From Palsa-504 sp963789225 (GTDB lineage: Bacteria; Actinomycetota; Actinomycetes; Streptosporangiales; Streptosporangiaceae), in contig CAWBKD010000046.1 of assembly GCA_963789225.1 (NCBI GenBank), positions 558,001 through 622,000 of the forward strand: 64,000 nucleotides of DNA, in the 5' to 3' direction. Under the pieces are notes generated by a model. That model was not told where the DNA came from. It searched no databases and saw nothing but the letters and a program-made list of their open reading frames with translations. Shown piece after piece: positions 17,048 to 26,897 of the stretch. The position numbers were made by a program, and so were the translations under genes. The first letter of the stretch is position 1; each line of letters starts with the position of its first letter.

Positions 17048-17929
17048 ATGGGAACTGTGGGAGCCCAAGGTGCAGCCGATGTGGTGCGCGGGCGGCTCGG
17101 TGCGGCGATCTTCGGGCTGGTCGCCGGGCCGCGGGGCACGTCGCGCGGGCGGCTGATCCGCGCGCCTGGCGAGCGTTGGTTCGCCGAGGGCCGGCCGATC
17201 CGCCAGGTCAACGGGGATGCGTCGATGTTCATCGGCGGGATCCGGGCCCTGCTGCTGCAGTCGCTGCACCCGCTGGCCATGGCGGCGATGGCCGATCACT
17301 CGGATTACCGCGGCGACCCGTGGGGACGGCTGCAGCGGACCAGCTACTTCCTGGCCGTCACGACGTTCGGCCGGGAGAGTGACGCCCGCGAGGCGATCAC
17401 GCGGGTCCAGGCGATCCACGCGCGGGTCACCGGGACCGCGCCCGACGGGCGGCCGTACGCGGCCTCCGACCCGCGGCTGCTGACCTGGGTGCACCTCGCC
17501 GAGGTGGACAGCTTCCTGGCCGCCCATTCCCGCTACGGCAGCAGCCGGCTGGACCAGGCCGGGCGCGACGGCTACGTCGCGGACATGGCCAGGATCGGGG
17601 CCGCCATTGGCGTGCCGGATCCGCCTTTCACGGAGGCCGAGCTCTCGGCGCGGATCGAGGCCTACCGGGGTGAGCTCGCCGCCACGCCGCAATCCCGCGA
17701 GGCGGCCCGGTTCCTGCTGCTGCAGCCGCCGCTCCCCGCGATCGCGCGGGCGCCCTATGGAGTGCTGGCCGCGGCCGCCGTCTCGCTGCTGCCCGCCTGG
17801 GCCCGCGGGCCGCTGCGCCTGCCCCGCCTGCCGGTGACCGAGACCCTCCTGGTCCGCCCCGCCGGGCAGGCCATGGTCCAGGCCATCCGCTGGGCCACCA
17901 GCGCACCCCGCCCGACTCCGGCTGTGTAA
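17048..17929 (+). CDS. oxygenase MpaB family protein (DUF2236)
   Basis: 293 residues. Family hallmarks are LLLQSLHPLAMAAMADHSDY (near 75-95), TTFG (near 117) and a second His region, LLTWVHLAEVDSFLAAHSRY (near 145-165). In this superfamily the conserved His residues bind heme (as in rubber oxygenase LCP) or act in MpaB-type cleavage. The substrate is unknown. The C-terminal third is rich in Pro/Arg/Leu and may contact membrane. The start lies against a dispersed repeat copy, and the ATG is only 5 bases after it with no obvious Shine-Dalgarno. Confidence 0.85.
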   Translation: MGTVGAQGAADVVRGRLGAAIFGLVAGPRGTSRGRLIRAPGERWFAEGRPIRQVNGDASMFIGGIRALLLQSLHPLAMAAMADHSDYRGDPWGRLQRTSYFLAVTTFGRESDAREAITRVQAIHARVTGTAPDGRPYAASDPRLLTWVHLAEVDSFLAAHSRYGSSRLDQAGRDGYVADMARIGAAIGVPDPPFTEAELSARIEAYRGELAATPQSREAARFLLLQPPLPAIARAPYGVLAAAAVSLLPAWARGPLRLPRLPVTETLLVRPAGQAMVQAIRWATSAPRPTPAV

Positions 17930-18068
17930 CCGGGATCACGGGATGACCTCCGGCCCTGTGTCCTGCCAGCTACCGGCCAGGTTGTAATTTGGCTGAATCG
18001 GGTTGTTCGGTAACCGACGGCTGGGACCCACGGGTCTGGCCGCACCCGCACGGTCGTACCCAGGAGAG

Positions 18069-19901
<1,833 letters not shown>

Positions 19902-19935
19902 GGGGTCTTGGCCTCCGGGTTGATATCGTGGGCCA

Positions 19936-20808
19936 GTGACGGTCGTAGCGGAAACGAACGAACCTGGCGGGGAGGTCACCGCCTGGTCGGCGCGGCTGCG
20001 GCACCTTATCGTCACGATCTACGGGCTCTACGCCCGGTCTGACGGGGGCTGGCTGTCGATCGCTGCGCTGATCCGGCTGCTCGCCGACCTGGGGATCGAC
20101 GAGCCCGCGGTACGGTCGGCGATCTCCCGGCTGAAGCGGCGCGGGATCCTGGTGGCGCGCCGGCAGGACGGATCGGCGGGGTACCAGCTTTCGGCGGAGG
20201 CGCTGGCCATCTTGCGCGAGGGTGACGCGCGGATCTTCCGCCGGCACCGGGCCACGCTCGCCGACGGATGGCTGCTCGCGGTGTTCTCCGTGCCGGAATC
20301 CGAGCGCCAGCGGCGGCACGTGCTGCGATCGGAGCTGGCCAGGCTGGGGTTCGGGATGGTGGCACCCGGGGTGTGGATCGTGCCCGCCCATCCGCAGGAC
20401 ACGACCGCCGAGACGCTGCGGCGGCTCGGGCTTGATTCTTATGCCGACCTGTTCCACGCGGAGCACCTGGCTTTCGGTGACCCAGCGGAGAAGATCCGGC
20501 GTTGGTGGGACCTGGACGAGCTGGAGCGCCGGTACCAGGCGTTCATCCAGGCGCATGAGCCGGTGGTGCGGCGGTGGGAGGCTGATGCGGCTGGGTCCGT
20601 GGGGTCCGTGGGGGGGTGCGAGGCGTTCGCCGATTACGTGCGCGTGCTCACCGACTGGCGGCGGCTGCCCTACTCCGATCCGGGACTGCCGGCCGAACTG
20701 CTCCCGGACGGTTGGATCGGCTTGCGCGCGGCGGAGGCGTTCTTCACGCTTCGGTCGCTGCTCGAGGAACCGGCTCGGGCCTACGTGCGGCAGGTCATTA
20801 GCGGCTGA
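19936..20808 (+). CDS. PaaX-family transcriptional regulator
   Basis: 290 residues with the PaaX three-part plan: N-terminal winged helix (LIVTIYGLYARSDGGWLSIA, then AVRSAISRLKRRGILVARR), a central Cas2-like domain (WLLAVFSVPESERQRRHVLR, LARLGFGMVAPGVWI) and a C-terminal domain (DPGLPAELLPDGWIGLRAAE, then FFTL). PaaX proteins repress aryl-CoA pathways and are released by the aryl-CoA thioester. The adjacent aryl-CoA genes make it their likely regulator. The GTG start is 35 bases after pckG. Its end overlaps convergent ridA by 11 bases. Confidence 0.92.
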   Translation: MTVVAETNEPGGEVTAWSARLRHLIVTIYGLYARSDGGWLSIAALIRLLADLGIDEPAVRSAISRLKRRGILVARRQDGSAGYQLSAEALAILREGDARIFRRHRATLADGWLLAVFSVPESERQRRHVLRSELARLGFGMVAPGVWIVPAHPQDTTAETLRRLGLDSYADLFHAEHLAFGDPAEKIRRWWDLDELERRYQAFIQAHEPVVRRWEADAAGSVGSVGGCEAFADYVRVLTDWRRLPYSDPGLPAELLPDGWIGLRAAEAFFTLRSLLEEPARAYVRQVISG

Positions 20809-21199
20809 CCGCGGCGACGCCCTGGATCTCGATCAGCGCCTCGGGTGACCACAGCCGGGTCACGCCCACGCCTGCCATCGCCGGGTACTCCGTTCCCGCC
20901 AGCCTGCGCCAGACCGCACCGATTTCCTTGCCGTGTGCCTGGTAGTCCTCGAGGTCGGTTATGTACAACGTCACGCTCACCAGCTCCTCCGGGCGCCCGC
21001 CCGCCGCGGCCAGGGCGGTGAGCAGGTTGGCCAGGGCCTGCTCGAACTGCGCCACGACGCCACCGGCGGCGAGCTTCCCCTCCCGGTCTATCCCGATCTG
21101 GCCGGCCAGGAAGACCAGCCGGCGTTCGGTCACCGACACCGCGTGTGAGAAGCCGGAGGGCCGGGCGAGCTCATCGGGGTTGATCCGCTCCACCGTCAT
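20798..21199 (-). CDS. RidA-family enamine/imine deaminase
   Basis: 133 residues, a trimeric YjgF/YER057c/UK114 fold. Characteristic blocks are VFLAGQIGIDREGKL (near 28-42), VVAQFEQALANLL, VSVTLYITDLEDY (near 75-87) and the C-terminal LWSPEALIEIQGVAAV. The usual catalytic Arg of the RidA subgroup near residue 105 is replaced by the context VGVTRLW, so it may belong to another Rid subgroup. It sits between PaaX and the aryl-CoA monooxygenase/reductase. Hydrolysis of an enamine formed by ring reduction of 2-aminobenzoyl-CoA is a reasonable inferred job. Confidence 0.88.
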   Translation of the reverse strand: MTVERINPDELARPSGFSHAVSVTERRLVFLAGQIGIDREGKLAAGGVVAQFEQALANLLTALAAAGGRPEELVSVTLYITDLEDYQAHGKEIGAVWRRLAGTEYPAMAGVGVTRLWSPEALIEIQGVAAVSR

Positions 21200-21544
21200 G
21201 AGCGCACCCTAATGCGCTATCGGGGCTTGTGGCCCACGGTCCCCCGAGATGAGGGTTGGGGGCCTCGCGCCCGATAGCCGACGTGGCCCACGTGCCCCAA
21301 TATTCGGTGACCACAGTGACTAGCGATGCCTATGGGCCCACGAGCCTCCGCTAGGTATGGCGGAAGCACTCGCCGGGCGTGCTGGAAATGGGCGTTGGGG
21401 CACACAAGGCCCGATAGACGGGCCCGGGGGCACCCATGGCCCAACAGAGGGTCCATGGGCTGGTGACTCGTGGTGCCTGCGAGGAATGAGGCGATGGATG
21501 GTAGGTGACCGTCGACGGTCCCAGGGATTGATATAGCGCATTAT
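21200..21544. other. intergenic region, GGCCCA-rich, no gene
   Basis: Several GTGGCCCACG-type strings, two CCCGATAG strings and a hairpin CCCATGG/CCATGGG (21433-21439 with 21453-21459) occur here. No start with a ribosome-binding site and no recognisable product. It may be the leader/control region of the aryl-CoA operon. Confidence 0.5.
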
Positions 21545-21574
21545 TGACGATCGTACGATAATCGCCATACTATC
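21545..21574 (+). promoter_or_regulatory. promoter with overlapping palindrome for the aryl-CoA operon
   Basis: TTGACG at 21545-21550 and TACTAT at 21569-21574 (18-base spacing) form a plausible sigma-70-type promoter. The spacer contains the 10-bp perfect palindrome ATCGTACGAT (21551-21560), overlapping ACGATCGT. This is a good operator position for a repressor such as the nearby PaaX protein. The first gene starts 76 bases downstream. Confidence 0.5.
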
Positions 21575-21649
21575 GGGTGCAGGGGGCGGGAACCGGGCTG
21601 GCAGGAGACGTCAGGCTTGGCCCGGGCGGGAACGGAAGGAGCCGGTGCG

Positions 21650-24085
21650 GTGCGGATCGCGGTGCTTGGCGGCGGGCCCGGTGGCCTGTACTTCGCGGCT
21701 CTGGCCAAGCAGCTTGACCCCCGGCATGAGATCACCGTCTGGGAGCGCAACGCGGCCGACGACACCTTCGGGTTTGGGGTGGTGTTCTCTGATGAGACGC
21801 TCGGCGGCATCGAGCACGCGGACATCGAGATCTTCCACGCCATGCGGAGCGAATTCGCCCGATGGGACGACATCGACGTGCACTTCCGCGGAACGACGTT
21901 CACCTCGGGCGGGCACGGCTTCGCTGCGATGAGCCGCAAGCGCCTGCTGGCCATCCTGCAGGCCCGCTGTGCCGAGCTGGGGGTGCGGGTCCTGTTCCGC
22001 ACGGAGGCGCCGGACGCGGAGCTGCTATCGGCCAGCCATGATCTCGTGGTCGCGGCCGACGGCATGAACTCCGTGACCCGCGCCCGCTTCGCCGGGACCT
22101 TCGCCCCCGACCTGGAGCACAGGCGGTGCAAGTACATCTGGCTCGGTACCAGCCTGGTCTTCGACGCGTTCAAGTTCTACGTCCTGGACACCCCGGCCGG
22201 CGTCATGCAGGTGCACGGGTACCCGTACAGCGACCGGGCCAGCACCTTCATCCTGGAGATGCACGAGGACGTCTGGCAGCGGGCCGGGTTCGCCGAGTTC
22301 GCCGCCATGGCCGAGGGGCTCCCGCCGGGCCGCAGCGACGAGCGGACCATCGAGCAGATCAGGGACCTGTGCGCAGACATCCTGGACGGGCACGATCTGG
22401 TAGGGAACAACTCCCGGTGGATCAGTTTCGGCACCGTCCGGTGCGCCACCTGGCGGCACGGCCACGTCGTGCTGCTCGGTGACGCCGCACACACCGCGCA
22501 CTTCTCCATCGGCTCGGGCACCAAGCTCGCGATGGAGGACGCCCTGGCGCTCGCCGCCTGCCTGCACGAGGAGTCCGGCCGGGGTGTTGCCGAGTCCCTG
22601 GCCGCGTACGAGGAGGAACGCAGGCCGGTGGTCGCCTCGACCCAGCGCGCCGCCCAGGCCAGTCTGGAGTGGTTCGAGAACATCGGCCAGTACGCCAGCC
22701 AGGACCCGCACCAGTTCGCGTTCAACATCATGACCCGGAGCCGGCGGGTGACCTACGACAACCTCAGGCTGCGCGACCCGGAGTTCGTGGCCGACATGGA
22801 CCGCTGGTTCTCGGACAGCCAGGAATCCGGGCAGGACCCGTCGCCTGCCTGCCCGCCGATGTTCCAGCCGTTCCGCCTGGGCCGCCTGGAGCTGGCCAAC
22901 CGGGTCATCGTCTCCGCGATGGACATGTACTCGGCCGAGGACGGCGTGCCCGGCGACTTCCACCTGGCCCATCTGGGCAGCAAGGCGCTGGGCGGCGCCG
23001 GGCTGGTGATGACTGAGATGGTCTGCGTCTCCCCCACCGGGCGGATCACGCCGGGCTGCACCGGGATCTACACCGGCGAGCAGGAGGACTCCTGGCGGCG
23101 CATCACCGCCTTCGTCCACGCCCACAGCCGGGCGAAGATCGGGATCCAGCTCGGGCACTCCGGGCGCAAGGGCTCGACCAGGCTCATGTGGGAGGGTATG
23201 GACGACCCGCTGCCCGACGGCAACTGGGAGGTGTGCGGTCCCTCCCCCCTCCCCTACGCGCCCAAGAGCCAGACGCCGCGGGAGCTGACCCTGGACGACC
23301 TGGCGCAGATCAAGGACCAGTTCACCGACGCGGCCCTGGCGGCCGCGCGGGCAGGCTTCGACCTGCTCGAGCTGCACTGCGCGCACGGCTACCTGCTGTC
23401 CTCCTTCCTGTCTCCGCTCACGAATCAGCGCGCCGACCACTACGGCGGATCGCTGGCCAACCGGCTCCGCTACCCGCTCGAGGTCTTTGACGCGATCCGC
23501 GCGGTCTGGCCGGAAGACCGGCCGATGACGGTGCGGGTCTCGGCGACCGACTGGCACCCGGGCGGGGTGGACATCGACGAGGCGGTCGAGATCGCCCGCG
23601 CGTTCGCCGAGCACGGCGCGGACGGTATCGACGTGTCGACAGGGCAGGTAGTGAGCGAGGAGCGGCCGACGTTCGGCCGCAGCTACCAGACCCCGTTCGC
23701 GGACCGCATCCGCAACGAGATCGGCCGCAAGTACGGCATCGCCGTGATCGCGGTCGGCGCGATTTCCTCGTACGACGACGTGAACTCGATCATCCTGGCG
23801 GGCCGGGCCGACCTGTGCGCGCTCGGCCGGACGCACCTGTACGACCCGCACTGGACGCTGCACGCCGCCGCCGAGCAGGGGTACGCGGGTCCCGGCGCCA
23901 TGTGGCCTGACCCGTTCGCGGCGGGCAACCGCAGGCCGCAGTCCGGACGGACTGACGGGCCGAGGCCGCGGCTGGAGTTGATCCGCGCCGGGGTGCCGCG
24001 GACCGCGCACGCCCGCTGGCGTCCGGGGTCCCCGCCCGAGGTGCCGGACGGACCACTGACTGCGGGCGTGGGGAGCGTCCTGTGA
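21650..24085 (+). CDS. 2-aminobenzoyl-CoA/salicylyl-CoA monooxygenase-reductase fusion
   Basis: 811 residues in two halves. Residues 1-~390 are an FAD monooxygenase: RIAVLGGGPGGLYFA at the start, GDAAHTAHFSIGSGTKLAME near 280. Residues ~405-780 are an old-yellow-enzyme barrel: QLGHSGRKGST, ELHCAHGYLLSSFLSP (near 580), NQRADHYGGSLANR. This is the architecture of 2-aminobenzoyl-CoA monooxygenase/reductase and of proteins annotated as bifunctional salicylyl-CoA 5-hydroxylase/oxidoreductase. The first half hydroxylates the ring; the second can reduce it. The substrate (anthraniloyl-CoA or salicylyl-CoA) cannot be decided from sequence. GTG 21650 was chosen for GGAAGGAG upstream. Its stop overlaps the next gene's start. 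Confidence 0.92.
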   Translation: MRIAVLGGGPGGLYFAALAKQLDPRHEITVWERNAADDTFGFGVVFSDETLGGIEHADIEIFHAMRSEFARWDDIDVHFRGTTFTSGGHGFAAMSRKRLLAILQARCAELGVRVLFRTEAPDAELLSASHDLVVAADGMNSVTRARFAGTFAPDLEHRRCKYIWLGTSLVFDAFKFYVLDTPAGVMQVHGYPYSDRASTFILEMHEDVWQRAGFAEFAAMAEGLPPGRSDERTIEQIRDLCADILDGHDLVGNNSRWISFGTVRCATWRHGHVVLLGDAAHTAHFSIGSGTKLAMEDALALAACLHEESGRGVAESLAAYEEERRPVVASTQRAAQASLEWFENIGQYASQDPHQFAFNIMTRSRRVTYDNLRLRDPEFVADMDRWFSDSQESGQDPSPACPPMFQPFRLGRLELANRVIVSAMDMYSAEDGVPGDFHLAHLGSKALGGAGLVMTEMVCVSPTGRITPGCTGIYTGEQEDSWRRITAFVHAHSRAKIGIQLGHSGRKGSTRLMWEGMDDPLPDGNWEVCGPSPLPYAPKSQTPRELTLDDLAQIKDQFTDAALAAARAGFDLLELHCAHGYLLSSFLSPLTNQRADHYGGSLANRLRYPLEVFDAIRAVWPEDRPMTVRVSATDWHPGGVDIDEAVEIARAFAEHGADGIDVSTGQVVSEERPTFGRSYQTPFADRIRNEIGRKYGIAVIAVGAISSYDDVNSIILAGRADLCALGRTHLYDPHWTLHAAAEQGYAGPGAMWPDPFAAGNRRPQSGRTDGPRPRLELIRAGVPRTAHARWRPGSPPEVPDGPLTAGVGSVL

Positions 24086-25320
24086 ACGCCTTTGGGCTGA
24101 CCCCGGAGCAGCGGTCATTTACCGAGCATGTGCGTGCCCTCGCGGCCGAGCAGCTAAGGCCGATCGCGGAGGCCGGAACCCCGGGCCGCGTGAACCGCGA
24201 GCTGATCAAGGCGATGGGCGACCTGGGGCTGCTCACCAGGCTGTTCGGCGATTCGGAGTCCCGCGAGGCGGCCGCGACCGATTGGGAGTCCCGCGAGGCG
24301 GCCGCGACCGATTGGGAGTCCCGCGAGGCGGCCGCGACCGATTGGGAGTCCCGCGAGGCGGCCGCGACCGACCTGTGCCTGCTCAGGGAGTCGCTGGCCA
24401 CTCAGAGCACCGAGGCGGAGACCGCGCTCGCGCTCCAGGGCCTGGGCGCCTACCCGATCCTGCAGTCCGGGCTCCCGGAGACGGTGCGCCGCTGGCTGCC
24501 CGCGGTCGCCGCCGGTGACGCCGTGCCGTCGTTCGCCCTGACCGAGCCCGAGGCCGGCTCCGACGCCGCCGCACTGGCCCTGGCCGCGGAGCGGGACGGG
24601 GACGGCTGGCGGCTTACCGGGGAGAAGATCTGGATCTCCAACGCGCCCGAAGCCGACGTGTACACCGTCTTCGCCCGGACCGCCCCCGACGCGGGAGCGC
24701 GCGGGGTGAGCGCGTTCGTGGTCCCAGGCGACCGGCCCGGCCTGAGCGGCGAGCACCTGGACATGATCAGCCCGCACCCGATCGGCCGCCTGATCTTCGA
24801 CGGAGTCCGGGTCGAGGCGACCGAGTTGCTCGGCGAGCTGGACCGGGGCTTCCGGGTCGCCATGCGCACGCTGGACCTGTTCCGGCCCAGCGTCGGCGCG
24901 TTCGCGGTCGGCATGGCCCAGGCCGCCATCGACGCAGCGGTACAGCACGCAGGCACCCGAATCGCGTTCGGCGGGCCGCTCAAGGACCAGCAGGCCGTCT
25001 CGCACCTGCTCGCCGAGATGGCCACCCGGACCGAGGCCGCCCGGCTGCTGGTGTATGCGGCCGCGGGCGCGTACGACGCGGGCAGTGAAGAGGGCTGGGG
25101 AGGTGGGCGGGGGATCGCGGCGAAATCCGCGATGGCCAAGCTGTTCGCGACCGAGACCGCCCAGTTCGTGGTGGACGCGGCGGTACAGATCCACGGGGCC
25201 CGCGCTCTGCGTCAGGGCCACCTGCTCGAGCACCTGTACCGCGAGGTCCGCGCCCCGCGCATCTACGAGGGCGCCTCCGAGGTGCAGCGCACGATCATCG
25301 CCAGGGAGTTGTATCGCTGA
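24082..25320 (+). CDS. acyl-CoA dehydrogenase with an in-frame repeat insertion
   Basis: 412 residues, an FAD-dependent acyl-CoA dehydrogenase. Signature 1 reads FALTEPEAGSDAAAL (near 150-165) and signature 2 QIHGARALRQGHLLEHLYRE (near 370-390). The catalytic base region IYEGASEVQRTIIA near the end has the usual Glu. A run of four decapeptides, (D/W)-E-S-R-E-A-A-A-T type, occupies residues 57-96 between two helices of the N-terminal domain. Most family members have no such repeat there. The GTG overlaps the stop of the monooxygenase/reductase, so the two are coupled. It probably oxidises a ring-derived CoA ester. Confidence 0.92.
   Translation: MNAFGLTPEQRSFTEHVRALAAEQLRPIAEAGTPGRVNRELIKAMGDLGLLTRLFGDSESREAAATDWESREAAATDWESREAAATDWESREAAATDLCLLRESLATQSTEAETALALQGLGAYPILQSGLPETVRRWLPAVAAGDAVPSFALTEPEAGSDAAALALAAERDGDGWRLTGEKIWISNAPEADVYTVFARTAPDAGARGVSAFVVPGDRPGLSGEHLDMISPHPIGRLIFDGVRVEATELLGELDRGFRVAMRTLDLFRPSVGAFAVGMAQAAIDAAVQHAGTRIAFGGPLKDQQAVSHLLAEMATRTEAARLLVYAAAGAYDAGSEEGWGGGRGIAAKSAMAKLFATETAQFVVDAAVQIHGARALRQGHLLEHLYREVRAPRIYEGASEVQRTIIARELYR
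24250..24369 (+). repeat. 30-bp tandem repeat, 4 copies, inside the acyl-CoA dehydrogenase gene
   Basis: Four consecutive 30-base units at 24250, 24280, 24310 and 24340. Units 2-4 read identically and unit 1 differs at GATTCG versus GATTGG. Each encodes ten residues (DWESREAAAT), so copy-number change keeps the frame. Confidence 0.97.
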
Positions 25321-25348
25321 GGTGGTGCCGCCCTGCGTGTGGGCCGGA

Positions 25349-25867
25349 TCAGCTCTCCTTCACGATCTGGTACAGGGCGTGGTCCTGCCATTGGCCGGCG
25401 ATGTTGAGGTAGGTCGGCGCCACGCCGAAGCGGACGAACCCGTTGCGTTCCAGGACACGCTGCGACCTGACGTTGTGCAGCAGGGTTCCGGCCTCGATCC
25501 GGTGCAGGCCCAGTTCACCGAAGGCCAACCGGATCATGTCGCGTACGGCCGCGGTGGCCAGGCCGCGCCCGTTCGCGGCGGCACTCAGCCAGTAACCGAG
25601 GTGGCACGACTGGAACGCGCCACGCACGATGTCGTTGAGCGTGATGCGGCCGACCACGCGGCCTTCCTCATCGAGGATGACCGACGGCACGGTGATTCCC
25701 TGCCGGTAGCGTTCGAGCGCGGACTGGATGGTGGCGCGCTGGCTCTCGACGGTGTAGTTGTCATCGTCCCTGATCGGCTCCCAGGCTGCCAGGAATTCGC
25801 GGTTGACCCGGAGCAGTTCCGCCAGGACGGGCGCATCGTCTGGCGTGACAAGTCTGGTAACGGGCAC
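25349..25867 (-). CDS. GNAT-family N-acetyltransferase (RimJ/RimL-like)
   Basis: 172 residues. Opens with PVTRLVTPDDAPVLAELLRV and contains the acetyl-CoA-binding stretch ANGRGLATAAVRDMIRLAF (near 98-116), then LHRIEAGTLLHNVRSQRVLE (near 120-140), as in the RimJ/RimL ribosomal-protein or small-molecule acetyltransferases. GYWLSAAANGRG fits the family's Q/RxxGxG/A pattern. Substrate unknown. It lies convergent to the acyl-CoA dehydrogenase and is unrelated to the aryl-CoA pathway in any evident way. Confidence 0.88.
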   Translation of the reverse strand: MPVTRLVTPDDAPVLAELLRVNREFLAAWEPIRDDDNYTVESQRATIQSALERYRQGITVPSVILDEEGRVVGRITLNDIVRGAFQSCHLGYWLSAAANGRGLATAAVRDMIRLAFGELGLHRIEAGTLLHNVRSQRVLERNGFVRFGVAPTYLNIAGQWQDHALYQIVKES

Positions 25868-25932
25868 GCGCCCATGGTCTCAGGCGGGACGCATAGCGCC
25901 GCGCCGGCGGCGGCGAGCGTAGCCTGCTTAGC

Positions 25933-26271
25933 GTGGCTGACTTTGTCATCAGGGAATGGGATCTGGCGCCTTACCCGGGGGATCAGGCGCCGCCTCATGT
26001 GCACCACGGGTCTGACGAGGCCTTCTACGTGCTGGACGGCGAGCTCGAGGTGCTGGAGGGCGAGCAACGGCGGATCCTGGCGGCTGGGGAACTGGCGAAC
26101 ATTCCGGCGGGCACCGTGCACACGTTCGCCAACCGGGGACCGGGCCAGACCCGGGTTCTGGCCGTGATGACCCCGGAAATCGACGAGCTTATCGCCGCTT
26201 TGCACAGCGAGTCCGGTACCTCCGCCGACGAGATATGGGCCAGGTACAACGCCTCGGTTGTTTCCGGTTAG
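25933..26271 (+). CDS. small cupin-domain protein
   Basis: 112 residues with a single cupin barrel. Motif 1 is PPHVHHGSDEAFYVLDGELE (near 20-40) and motif 2 is IPAGTVHTFAN (near 56-66), giving the expected three His and one Glu metal ligands. C-terminal TPEIDELIAAL is helical. Single-cupin proteins of this kind are often small isomerases, dioxygenases or sensors; no substrate can be assigned. The GTG start is weakly supported by sequence. Its stop overlaps the convergent deaminase gene by 4 bases. Confidence 0.85.
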   Translation: MADFVIREWDLAPYPGDQAPPHVHHGSDEAFYVLDGELEVLEGEQRRILAAGELANIPAGTVHTFANRGPGQTRVLAVMTPEIDELIAALHSESGTSADEIWARYNASVVSG

Positions 26272-26897
26272 TCGAGCAAGAGCGACTGCGAGGCGGCCAT
26301 GGCTTCGTCCAGGGTGGCGGAAGTTGCTTTGAGCTGGCCGAACAGGTCCGCGACCACTGGGTCCACCGCGGCCTGGTAGACCTCGGGGAGGCCTTGGCGC
26401 TGGACGTCTAGGACCGGCTCGGCGGCGCGGAAGTCCAGTAGCCAGCGGAGGTGCAGTAGCTCGGCGAAGCGGCCCGGCCACCCGGCCAGCGGGCCGGTCA
26501 CCGTCAGCGGTCGGCGACGGGCCTGCGGGGTGTCAATGACCAGGCCCGATGACCCGGCGTAGGGGTCGCGGCCGGCGTAATGCAACCTCGTGAAGGTGGC
26601 CTGGACCGCGGCACCCAGGCACATGCAGCACGGCTCGAGGGTGGTCAGCAGGATGTGGTCCTCGTAGTGGCGCCCGGGCGGGAGCAGGGCTAGCGCGTTG
26701 ATCTCCGCGTGCGCGATGTGGCAGTACGACAGCTGGCGGCCGCCATCGGCGTTCTCGTAACGCCGGCCGCGGCCTTCGGCCACGATCTCGCCGAGTGAAT
26801 TGGTGACCACCGCGCCCACCGGGGTCGTATCGGCCAGGAAGCTCTGCCACGCCTGCTCCAGGGCAAGCTGCCACGCTCCGTCTAGGTCCATGGTCAT
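26268..26897 (-). CDS. cytidine/deoxycytidylate-type deaminase family protein
   Basis: 209 residues. The zinc site is clear: HAEINALALL (near 62-71, His ligand and catalytic Glu) and LEPCCMCLGA (near 90-99, two Cys ligands). The N-terminal half is a CDA/tRNA adenosine deaminase-like fold, here with a C-terminal extension of ~85 residues of unknown role. It could act on a nucleoside, guanine-like base or an unusual amine. It overlaps the GH5 gene upstream by one base on the same strand, so they may be co-transcribed. Confidence 0.85.
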   Translation of the reverse strand: MTMDLDGAWQLALEQAWQSFLADTTPVGAVVTNSLGEIVAEGRGRRYENADGGRQLSYCHIAHAEINALALLPPGRHYEDHILLTTLEPCCMCLGAAVQATFTRLHYAGRDPYAGSSGLVIDTPQARRRPLTVTGPLAGWPGRFAELLHLRWLLDFRAAEPVLDVQRQGLPEVYQAAVDPVVADLFGQLKATSATLDEAMAASQSLLLD

